A stretch of DNA of 64,000 nucleotides from Cylicocyclus nassatus (taxonomy: Eukaryota; Nematoda; Chromadorea; Rhabditida; Strongylidae): assembly GCA_958299035.1 (NCBI GenBank), contig CATQJL010000112.1, positions 56,277,140-56,341,139 on the forward strand, given 5' to 3'. The notes beneath the pieces were generated by a model that had not been told where the DNA came from, searched no databases, and saw only the letters and a list, made by a program, of their open reading frames with translations. Shown one piece after another: positions 50,701 through 62,700 of this stretch; position 1 is the first letter of the stretch; each line of letters opens with the position of its first letter. Made by a program: the position numbers and the translations under genes.

Positions 50701-53700
50701 GCTGACCCTAGCTACAGTATATAGCTAACGCGACCATAAAAGGCGACCCAGCTGCCTCTTATCTTTCCTTTGGCTATGAATCTTACTTATTACATATAAA
50801 TCTTACTTACCACATCATCAGTTCATCCTGAAACTATCATTTATCTCGTTTACTCTCTGATCTTGCCACACTAAAAATTCTCCTCATCTTGGATACTCTT
50901 TCAATATACCATAACGTGCAAATTCTAAGGAACTGACGTTTCTCTAGGATATCTAATGGAATTTATCATTATCGAGATACCCCAGTAACTTTTCGCCAGA
51001 ATGTAAAAGGGTTTTATTTAATGAAGTTAGAAGAACCTCTGCTTCCCAAAACGTGTACGTTGTTCAGGGAGATGAAGTCATCCTTATCAATGACAGTCTT
51101 GTTTTGAAATCTCTAACAACAAAAAGATTTCGTGAATGATACTTCTACGTCATCCATCAACATCAGTTGTTAGCAAACTCAGGTCCCTATTCATTATTTG
51201 AGTACGGATAGCGAAATGATTAGTTATATATACGACCTAGAGGATAAACAACACATCATATCAAATGCGGGACTCTTTATGATCTGATAGTAAGATCAAT
51301 GAAAAAGTAAGAGGCAGTCGGGTCGCCTTTTATGGTCGCGTTAGCTATATACTGTAGCTAAGGTCAGCGCCGTTCCGACGGATAATGGTTTGTCATAGCG
51401 AGGCGATGAAAACGCGTGAACTACGCCCGAGGCTGCCTTGGCATGTAACTTTTGGCTCGATCGTACGGACTGACATGAAAACACATATACAATGAACCAG
51501 AACTGAACATGTGGTAACTATGAGAAAGCTGCAGTGCACGAAACACATAACCATTTTATTCAACATGATCATGAGGCTTTACACAGGCAGTGGAGAAAAA
51601 CGGGTTATGCAGAATTGATATCTATTTGCGAAAAATTTCCGAAAATTGTGCAATCGACAAGATATAAGGTCCCGCCTTCCAGTGTGTCCTCTACTCCTCT
51701 GCATGGCAGAATAGTACCTTGCCAATCTTATCGTGGCTTTGAACATACCATGGTGGAGTTTAAGGCCAGGATAAGAACGCTCTTAGCGTACCAAGCGCTC
51801 CCGCTACTGCAGCATATTACTGCAACGAAAGTACAGTCGAGTAGATTTAGCGGTAAATATAGTGTGCTTGCACAGAAGGTGAAATGCGCTGAAATTTGCG
51901 CGTGAACAAACAGCCACGTCAGTACCGCGGGCATCTTGCGCGCGCAATTGGCCGGCGTCACAGTCGAAACTATTTCTTCACGCGCCAATTTTTACCGCAT
52001 TTCACCTTCTGTGCAAGCACACTATATTTACCGCTAAATCTACTCCACTGTATATCGCAGTGAAAAAAATTATTTCTTCTGTTCTTGCAAAATTAGAATT
52101 AGCTTGCCATAAATTCGCCCATTCTTTGCTTTGCACACTTTTCACACATCTGCAAGCAATGCTTAACTAAACATTCTAATGCTCGTCCGTTTTTCCGACT
52201 CAGAGGCGCCAAACCGCAACGCGGCAGCTGGCGCAGCTGGTAGAGGGTATGCGCTGTGATATTTGCTATTTACCTTAGCTTTCAATTCAAAAAAATCTCG
52301 ACTATTACCTCACTAGAAAGGCTTGCATAATTTTACTGAATTTTGTTTCGATAACACTTATTGACTTGCACAACGGACTTCCCCATGCTTTCATTTGAAA
52401 CCTTAACTCTCCTTTCTCACGAAATATAATTTTATCGCGAGGAACAACGAATCGTGTTTGTAGAAAACGGCAAACTGTAAAAAAAACGTTCGACAATAAA
52501 GCGTCATCAAAACGCAGATCGATACGCAAACAGAGCGTGCATTGTGATATTTCAGAGCGCGAAAAACAAATATGAACCACATGTCGGCAGCATCTTTGAG
52601 AGTTTACAGCCGTTGTTCCAAAGAATTAAGAACTTACGAAATAAATAAATAAAGCACAAAATCGGATTTTTGGCCAGAATGCAAAAATTTGGACGAGTTT
52701 TTGCGACCAGCACCATCAGCAACAATAGCATTGCTTGCAGATGTGAAGAGACAACACAGCAAATCATCGAGGGGGCGGAAAGGGGTGGTAAGAGAGTTGT
52801 TTACGAGTTTTGGGACGGGAGCGAAGAGACGAGCAAGGCCATTCAGCCGGCTAGCGCAGAGACGGAGAGCAGTCATGTGCAGGGCGTAGCGATTCGATTC
52901 GGTTACCTGAAGTTGGTCCTGTGCAGAAGTAGGTCAAGGATGGGAGTAATGAGAAATTGATGGGTGCAGGATGGGGAAGATCAATGAAAACGGGATGAAT
53001 GGAAATGTCAATATTAGCTGCTTTTTTGCACTTGCACTTCTGCACACAGCAGAAATAAATCGATGGGAAGAAGGTACGGCAAAATGGCACGGAATGGCAC
53101 AAAAATAGCTGATATAGTGGAGGAAATATCTTCGATTTTCTTTCCAGGTGGTACTGCTATCGAATGCCGGTTTTTATCTGGGAAAACTGCTTGCCGAAGA
53201 GAAAAACACGGCCGCTGTCGTGGGCACATTGACGGCATTGGCGACGAAACGAGTACGAGACACTGGCAGACAACTAGCTGGAAGGTGAGACTGACTTTTA
53301 CGAAGAGACAGAAAAACGCAAAAAAAGCGGGGAGGGGAGGGGGAGAAAATGACGCGAGCGAGCGGGCGAGGCGCACGTGCGGTGTTTGCTCGTTTATATA
53401 TACACACGCTCAGCACAACATGGCTTTTTGGTTAGTCACAGATCACGAGAATTCATATCGTTGCCGATTATTTCATTAGCATGTGGCATTTCAAAAACGG
53501 GAGATAACGTTCGATTCGTTGTTGTGTCGGGTGGTAGGGGGGGAGGGAGGGGGAGTAGTCCAGCTGTTTGCGAAGCTATTTTATGAATGATCAGTCTATT
53601 TTTGGGCACACTATTACGAGGAATACGTCTAAACCCTTCGTTTGAATTTAAAACGGCGTGTTGGCAGATTTATTTTTGGAATGATGATTGCTTGCATGAA

Positions 53701-56700
53701 TAATTCCGAGGATTTACACTTGTATTATATCCAAAAATACACTGAGCATTTGAAAATAGCTTGTTCAAATTTTTGTGCTACTTTTGAGAGGTTTCAGAAC
53801 AGCGAAGAAATGTAGTAACCAAACAAAAAAAAACATGAAGGGTCTCTAGGCAGCTACCTCGCATTGCAGCTTTTTTAGGTTGAATTTCGATTTTTTCGTT
53901 GAGGTCGCTAAAATCAAAAATCTGGTCTACGAGCTACCTATTCATGCAAGCAGTTTGTTCATGGTTGTGACTAATAGAAGGAAATCTAGAATTCTCAAAA
54001 AATTTAGGAAGTTAATCCAGAAACGAAAAGTTACGTAAATTTTTCGCTGCTTAAGAATTCATTTCAAAAGAGAATATTTCCCTGCTCACAGCGTGGGAAG
54101 AGGAGAATTCAAATTTTTTTTTGAATGGAGTGACGTTAGCCTTCACCGCTATTCCCCCCCCCCCCCTCGAGAAATATCTTTGGGACCGCCACGGTCGAAT
54201 AATGGTGCAGGCAGAATGCGAGCTAGAAAGAATGTGACTCTCTGATAAAATGAAACTGCTAATCGTGTGCATAAAATCTCTAATAGGTGATTCATAGCTA
54301 ATCATTCATGGAGATTTAGATTGTCAGTCATGGCTGTCATAAGCTGCTATAACTATTCTTTGGTCAACGCAAACTAATTATTCGTTGAGATGTCGAATCT
54401 TTTTGACTGAATTCTAATTCACTTCCTCAAAAGTTTCGAAGCTCTGGGAGCGTTAGTAAAATAACATTGCAAAAATACAAAGTCGCTGACACTTTGGACA
54501 AGAGGAAGAAACCGTAACGCATGCAATTTTGTCGCTTAGAGTGAGACTTTCTATGTCAGCACATCAATTTAATTGACGCTTACCTGATGAAGAGTTAGAG
54601 AATGAATGTAATCTCAGAAGCCTCATTGTCGTTGTGATAGTTGACCAGAACCAGTCTTAGACACGCCAGATCCTGAGCTACTGGTATAGCTTGGTTTATG
54701 CAATTTTCTATCAAGCTTACAGATCGTAAAGATAGGGATACGAAGTTTCGAGAACTCAGGCTACTGACCGGAACTTCCGCAGAACGTTTGCGAAAGTTCC
54801 GCCTGTCGCCTGCGGAAGTTCCGTAAACGTGCTGCGGAAGTTCCCAAATTGGGTGCTGCGGGACTTCTATAAAATACGAACCACAACAGCAAAGGAGAAC
54901 ATTTAAACGAGAATGAATCTTGCTCTATTGACTGCGAGACTCACTCACTATCCTCTAAACTACGGATGACATCTTCGGCAATAAACTCTGATTTGGCGAA
55001 ACAACGTCGTAGGAGACAACTTCAAAAACCTGTGGAAGTACTGGCCGGTTAAAGTGCTGCGGGACTGCTGGCATGTTCCGGTGTTTTCGCAGCGTTTTAT
55101 GAAAAGTCCTGTGGAAGTTTCTGCTTACAACCAATCAAATGTGAAGATCCTGCGGAAGTTCTCTTTTTCAACGTTTCCAGTTTTGTAATAGTAAACAAAA
55201 TCCTGCAGAACCGCTGCAAATCTTGCTTGTCTTGCGGAAGTTTGATGAAATGTCTGAGAAAATATTCTGAAAGTCCGGTGTTATGACTTGCATGTGTGAG
55301 TTGGTTCCCAATGATAAAAGCCCCGTTGTCGACGTCTGAGATGTGTGCAGTATGACGTTTGCTGACTTTTGATCGTCTAGACCAGTTTTTGTCGGTCACG
55401 CATCGCTCTTGTTCATTGTTCTCAAATAATTCCGGGAAACGAGATCTTTGTTCAAGTCTGTTTGGGGCCTCTGAAATGCTACTAGTCATGCTTGTACAAT
55501 CACAGTAACTGAGTTTGCGATTACACTATATCAGATAAGTAAAATTGTCGTGAAAATTGGTCTAGAGAGTGCTTCTTGGAGGTCATAAGAGCTTTTGATG
55601 CACTTGTGGAGCTGCAGTGTGCAGGGCACGATAGCACAAAGGGCAATTTTCCTGCAAACAATAGATAAGGAGTGCTCGGACATACGTGAAAGCAAAGCGT
55701 CTGTAGTGTTAAGGGAGAGTCGACATTTATTGAAAGTAGCATATGAAAGTAATTTGGGAGCCGCTCTTATATTTCCAAAAAAGTCATGGAAATTATTGGC
55801 TCATTCTCACCGTTTATTATCTCGGATAGCGTTAGAGTATCCCGTAATTTTCCGATTTTATAAGAATTCTCAGTCTTTCTGTTTTTTTCCTTCACTGAGA
55901 CAAGCTTGCTTACCATAGGTAGAGCAACGCAAGATCTACGACACCAAGAATCCGCCTGAATCATATCTTATGTAAAATTTTTAGGCAGATATTCTGATAA
56001 TACTCAGAAACGAATTTGCCCTAAAACAACGTAAATCTTTTCCAGAACATTTTATTTATATCCAATACAACCAAACAATCACACAAATCGCGTATTCTTC
56101 CTTTTCTAGAAATGAAAAAATTGATTGTGGTAAATGGCAAACTCTGTCCCTAATGGTTTTGTTCCTCCCATACACTTGATTAATACTCTGTTCATTTAGA
56201 GGTACGGTGTATTTCCCCTACTAAACGCTGTCAAGATATATTGTTTTTGATCTTGAAAACGGAAAAAAATTATGGGACAGCCTATTATTACACTTTTACT
56301 TTAGCATTTCCTCTCTGGCAACGGAGATCCGAGCCTTTTTTGGGAGAGGAGGGCGATAGAAGTTTTAGTACTACAATTCTTTAGCATCTCCTTTCTGGCA
56401 GAGGCTCGGGAAAATTTTTTGAGGGGGGCTATAGCAATTTCGCCAGTGGGAAGGCATTTATTGGAATTAGCCAATCGAAAATGTTTGAGAAGCTTCAAAA
56501 TGAAAAGGAGTAGAGGAAGGGGGGGGGGGGTGTCGGAACGTCCTGGAAATTTTTGACAGAACTAATTTGTTATGTAGAAATTTCAGACTTTTTTCCAATT
56601 TTCTCAAGTAAGAACAAGTCACTTGCACAATCCTTTTAACACTGGACACAGGAAAAAATGTGCTTCATTCATTTATTTGAGCAACTTCTTCTCAACCTTT

Positions 56701-59700
56701 CCCAGATCTTGAATTTGATAGTGAGCAAGTTGCTCATTATCAAGTTCGAGGTCTGGGAAAATGTGTTGGTCCACAGTTGCACCTGCAAAAATTTATTTTT
56801 CATAGAAATTTGCATAAAAAAGAGAATTATAATGTTGTCTTCCAGCGAATGCGCCGAGCGTCTTCTCAATCTCTTCTTCTCTGATGAAGTGAAAGGAGCT
56901 AAAGAGTTACTCGTGATGCTTTGCGAAGGATCTACCGACATGAGAGACAGGTAGAACAACTAGTTCACGTGCTGTATCTTGAAATGTGTTTTTCAGGATG
57001 GGAGAGGCTCAGATTATTCAGAAAATTGTTGAGACTAAAGATGAGGGCGCTCTAAACTGCAGACTATTGGCTGCTTTTGCGCAGGTATGGTTACCTATTT
57101 CTTTTGTGAAGATATATTATAAGATAGGGAATTAGACATAATAATTTTTTTTTCTCATAGTGTAGTTACTAAAAGCAAAAAGCTTTGAAAATTTTGATTT
57201 TTTCCGAATGCTTGAGAGCGATATTTCGGCTTGCTTGACTGAATAAAAAAGTTTCATTGTAAAAAATCTTTTCCAGGAAGCTTGGGGTCGTGCAGCTTTG
57301 AGAGAGTTTGGTGCCCTTGATTTTCTCATTTCACGTTTGTCATCCACAAACGCAAGTTCCGCTGAACGTCTAGCTATTGTACAGCCACTACGACATTTCG
57401 TCCATGATACTAACGGTAAGCTGAACTTATGGTAGTTCTGCAAATTTTATCTATTTGACAAGTTTGTCAGGTGATAGAGAACTCTTTCATGAGAGATGGG
57501 GGTGTTCCGTTTGCAAGGAATTCTAATCATTCCAGGTATGGCTTTTCTCGCTCGGAATCGGCTTTTCGTGGATACCGTGGTGAAGGATGTGACGGAGTTC
57601 ATAGCCAGTAATAAAATTGTTTGTGAGGTTTGTTGACCGTTTGCTGTTATCATTTGTGCTTTTCTAGAATTAAATTTACAATTTTCGTTCTCTGTGCCTC
57701 TTGCTTCCATGACCGCTTCCTAAAGATATCTTATTCTGCCGTTTGTGAGGTTATGATTACTATCTCCTGAACCCAAATACCTAGAAAATTTATCAAAATC
57801 ATTTGTTTTCTGTAGTTCTCCGGAGTTCAGTTTTATTTCCTTGTTGTGACATTTTTTGCGATTAGATAGGAAGCGACGGCTTTGATGAATTTTCTGCCAT
57901 TGAAATCTCATTTTCGGAAGAGACTTTTCACTATTTTGCTAAACTTTACCCTCAGCAAACTTCAGAATTTATGTGCTGAACAATTTTATTTTCTTATTGT
58001 ATCATAAGGAGCAGTCTTTCAGCCTGAGATTGTTTCTGGTGAAGACGATTTGCGACCGGACAGTCCTTTACTAATGGAAATAGAATCCTACATACAGAAG
58101 AAAGGCGATAACGATGAGGTGCGTTTTGATTTTTATTGAAAGAATGCCATAACAAAAATTGTTTTTGAAGGATTCCCGTGACTCGCGTCTTCACAAGGAC
58201 TACTCGTCTCTTTGGGCTTACTCGACGCCCTCTCCGAACAGGTCATCGTTCAGCTCTCCTATGTATAGTCCCCCTTCTAGCGGAGCTGGTAGTCCAGTGT
58301 CTGGTTACAGTACCAGTCCATTGGCAAGGTAATCCATATATAGCTTTGAATATACAACAGTGCATTTTAAATGCTTAGCAACCTTTCAGTCGAAATTTTT
58401 TGCTGAGTGTCTATCAGTATACAATTATAAAAAATAGGAGAGGCAACTCCGCCATCCAATGGCAAGCCCCGCCCACCTGATTAGAGCTGTTGAACATGCT
58501 GGGAATTGTGGTTGCCTGGGCGGAGTCTGCCAAGAGGGGCGGAGCTACGCGGAGGAGGTTAAAATTGGTCATAGCGCGATGCTGTCGTCTATGTTTTAAA
58601 GGCTTTAGAAAAATTAAAAGAATTGAATTGGGTTTATTGCATGATTTTGCCAATTACAGGCTTTTCTGGTTGTCAGCTAAAAAAATAACAAAGATTGATA
58701 CTACTGTTGTTCTAGCCCCTTCTCCCAACAAAGGACAGCTAGCGAATCGACATCAGAAGTACCGGATTTGGAATCATCCGTAGGAAATCTAGAGTTACGA
58801 CAGGAGCGAACGGTTTGTGTACTTCTTTGTTAGATGACCGTAGCTTAGAGCATAAGCCTGAGATCTGTTGCATTTTGAAGACGCTGTGTGCTAATGGACT
58901 TGCGGAGAAATGGTGGATGCACGTAAGATCTCAGGGTGCTAATAGTAACAAGTCGAGGATCGAGGAATAAATCAGCTTGATTTATTTCAGATTATAGAAA
59001 GTGAACTTTGGTTGCTTACATGGCAAGCGCAGGAAGATGCAAATTTGCCGTTTCTATGTCGAGACGATGTGGTGGTTAGTATGGTATAAGGGTACCGTCC
59101 ACCAACTTGGAGATTTTGATGGTATATGGTAGCGAAGCTCCTGACTAAGTAATTGCCAAAGTCCTGCTGCAAAAGATGAATTCCGGAACGAGAAAAGTTC
59201 TCTAGAAGTTAAACGCGGCCAAGATGGCTCCGCCCAACAACTTGGGTGGTCTAAAGATAATGAGTTCAAAAGTGGCGTCAGGGTAGATATTAGGTTGGTG
59301 CAAAAGTAATGCGCGTTTTTCTAGCCCTTATTTCAAGACAGCTTTTCATCGAAGTTGCTCCTATGAAATCTACACAGCATACTTTAAAGAAGCTTTTTTC
59401 ATGCTCTATTCAATAGTGGTTGAAAGCTTCTAGCCTTAGTCGTTAAAATTTTATAGAGCTTCATACAACCGCACTCGAAACCAGAATTTCATTGCACTTA
59501 CATTTTTGGCCAGAATTTGAGCGCGAGTAATCGCATTCTTTTGAAATTTTAATTGCTGTATGTAGTAGAAATTTTCTACGTTATGCACGCTTTGATGTTT
59601 TCTCAAAAATTATTTAAACTGAGATTTCGGTGCCCCAACATGAGTGATGGTTTTGAACATTCTATGGCCCATAGATTCCCTTTGAAGAAAGCAATCGCCA

Positions 59701-62700
59701 AAGTTTTGCTCGCTCCTGCAAGCGTAACGGTGGACTTCCTGTTGACAGTTTTTGCAGAAATTTGGAAGCTGTTCAGTACACAGAAAATCAAAAATCTCCA
59801 TATTTTGGGATTTTGAGGGCTACGAAAAAATGTCGAAAAAGCGGACAATTTTAAATATTAGTTTTCCCTTTTCTCAAATCTTCCTTGTTTGAGCCCCTTT
59901 CAACTTTTTTTGTACTAATGGCTTGCGGCTACAGGACAGTCTACTTTTCATTTATATCAACAAATCTTAAAGGAAGTTAGTTAAAAACGAGGTTTCCGAA
60001 AAAAATTTTTTTTGCTTATCAATCCATATTTTTTCACCGTTTTGCGCTGTTAGCACAAATTAATGTGCGCTGTATAGAGGGAGGTTTGTTGCCTCTGATG
60101 GAATTTGCCGCGCTGAAAAATATGGATTTTTTAGAAAGTTATAGCACGTCAAAGTGAGAACTCGCAAAACGCGCATTACTTTTGCACCAACCTAATATAA
60201 ATATCGAAAATTTGGTAATCATAGCAGAGGACGGTTTTTTGACTGTTCTAGATGCACCAAAGCCCAACTTTGGGACGTGGTATTTTCGGACTACCTATGT
60301 TGATAGGCGGAGCTACCTTGGCCGCTTCTGTCTTCTGGAGCGAGTTTCTCGTTTCGGAAACTATCTTTTGCAGCAAAATTGGGCGATTGCTCGAATGCGA
60401 GCTCCGCTATAATGCAGCATCAAAATCGTACCATGCACAGTTTGGCTGGACGATGCCTTATGTAACCAAGAATTTTTTAGAATGCCGTACTTTCCTATCT
60501 GGCTTTTGCTCCATCTCCTGACTATCGTATTGGACGAGTTTTGCGAAGAATGGCCTGTTCCAGACCTTCAATAGATGCTTTACTAACAATGCAGTTCCAT
60601 ACGCGTGTGCTCCATACTCTTTGCATGGTACCCTGTCGGGTGGTTCGGTTAGTTCATGAAATTTCGCGAAAAGTTGAGAGTTTCAATTTGCTGTGTTTCA
60701 GATATGCAAAACGTTGCGCGCGATGTGAGAGAGCTGCTGAGTTTGGAAGGGAAATACTTAGGTAATCTGTCTGAAAATTAAATTCTGTGTCATCACATCA
60801 ATTTTCGTCGCACTAAACGCATGCACTTTGAAGCAATAAGAGATTCGCTAAAATTATAAGTAGTAATGAAGCTGCTCGAGAACTAGCGGTTCATGCAATG
60901 CATCTGCAGTCAGCATCATGTTTCAGCTGCGTCGCGTTCTGTGACTCGCTTGTAGCCGCGCCGCCGTAGTCTGTGCATTGCCTGCGTCCATAACTCAGTT
61001 ACGCATTATTTGAATTTACTGCGATTTGTGCTTAATGAAAGAGTGGTATACGTTTTAGACTCCCAGAATGAATAATTTTATCATTTAGGATATTAAATAG
61101 TGTTATGATCAGAAATCAGTGCTAAGTTGTCGAAAAATGTTTCCTCCTGCGGGCTGAGGTTGTTTTTTCTTGTTGAGATTTTTCGATAAAAATTCCAGAG
61201 AATTCGCAAGCCATGTGGATAGCGATTTTGGCAATTCGTTTTTGGTCAAACGCCTTTCTAATAATGATTTTACTACTCGTGTTGTAGCTGCTATCGCTAA
61301 AGTAGCTTTGATTAGGTAAGTGAACTTCAACCCTGACTACCATGATTATTTTATTATTTTCTCCTACTCTCCCAAAAAGGCAATTTTCAAACTTTATAGG
61401 GATCGTTTCCGTCTTGGCCAGATGTCCTTGGGCTGTTTACCAGCTCTTGATTTGCTTTTTGATTCACTTCATTCTCTTCTGCTCACTGAAGACTTTCCAG
61501 AAATAGCTGATGAATCCACTTATGTAGACGGAGTAAGTTTGTTGAGACTTTTCCAGGAAAGTTAATCTATAAACGAATTTATAGCCTCCACTAGGCGCTC
61601 AAATGATCGGTGCTATATCTACACTGGTTTCTCCGCAACGACTACGGTACTTGCTATATTTTTTGATTATGAAAAGTCAAAAACTCTGTGAAATTCTAGA
61701 GAGATTTTGGATGCAGACTCGGCTGTTCGACCACAGGAGCGAGGCGAATGCATGATTGAGAAGAACAGGTTGTTATTCTATTATAAATCTGCTTCACCCT
61801 TCTCGTTTCCCATTCGGAAAGTTTTATTAATGTCTAATTTAGTACGCTGGACATGGAAAGGCTGATTTTCGAGACAAAATCAGGCGAAGTCTTGGCCCGC
61901 GTGCCTATGAATGCTATTTGTGAAGCTAGTGAATATTTCCAGGTAATTCAAAGTCCTATGAAGTGCAACTCAGTTAAGGTGCCGTCCAAGACTGAGGATA
62001 ATGGGATTCTGTTAGCTAGCGATAGCTGCGCCCGTAACTAAGTAATCGCACAAGTTCCGCCGCGAAAGGTGAAGTCGAACGCAGGAGAGTCGCTTTAGGC
62101 CCCGGACAGACTTCACGCGACTTATCCTAATTTCACGCGTACAAGGCGCGGGGTGGTCCTAGCTTTCATCGAGCTGCTCAGCCGCCCCAATGTGTTTTGA
62201 GAAGCGATCCTTATGCCGCACGATTCGTCAGGCAAAACGCAGCACGGTATGGGGTTCCTTTGGTTGCGAAGTCCTTTGCCGTGTTCGGGCTGGTCGATGA
62301 AAGCTAGGACCACCCCGCGCCTTGTACGCGCGCGTGAAATTAGGGTAATCGTCGCGATCTAATCGCCAAGATTTCCATTTATTCTCATTTCACATTCAAA
62401 AATTTCGGGCTGGAAAAGTATCACAACCGAATGCAAGTTGATCGGCATGGAATGATGTTAGAACAGTTGTCTCGTCGCGACTCAGCGCGTGAAATCTGCC
62501 CGGGGCCTTAGGAGGTAAAAGCTGCGGTGGTCGCTCCGCCCCTCAACGTGCGTGGTCCACAGACACAAGTATAAAGTTGGGCTGGAATGTGTTCAGAATT
62601 GTTCGAAGATTTGCCCATGATTATCACTATCGGACTTTCGGCAGCTTTGGACACTTAAGCTCAACTTTGGACTTGTATCTCTAGAGCGCCCACGTTGATG

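Larger units (their letters stand above)
48675..53147 (+). other. ARMC5-like intron hosting a gene and mobile elements
   Basis: Exons 48543-48674 and 53148-53284 join in phase 0 (CSYIK|VVLLSNAGFY) with donor AAG|GTAAGC and acceptor TTTCTTTCCAG. The 4.5-kb intron contains the antisense DAP1-like gene, a PIF/Harbinger-like MITE interrupted by a Mutator-like element, a TA-flanked MITE, and a GC-rich block at about 52680-52950. Confidence 0.7.

Noticed and set aside
52220..52260. tRNA-like start (GGCGCAGCTGGTAGAGG)
   Set aside because: It resembles an A box, but no B box, anticodon stem or acceptor pairing follows; perhaps a SINE-like fragment or chance.
59553..59848. Short frames inside the mariner relic as a transposase
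   Set aside because: No helix-turn-helix or DDD motifs are visible and the lengths are far below a mariner transposase.
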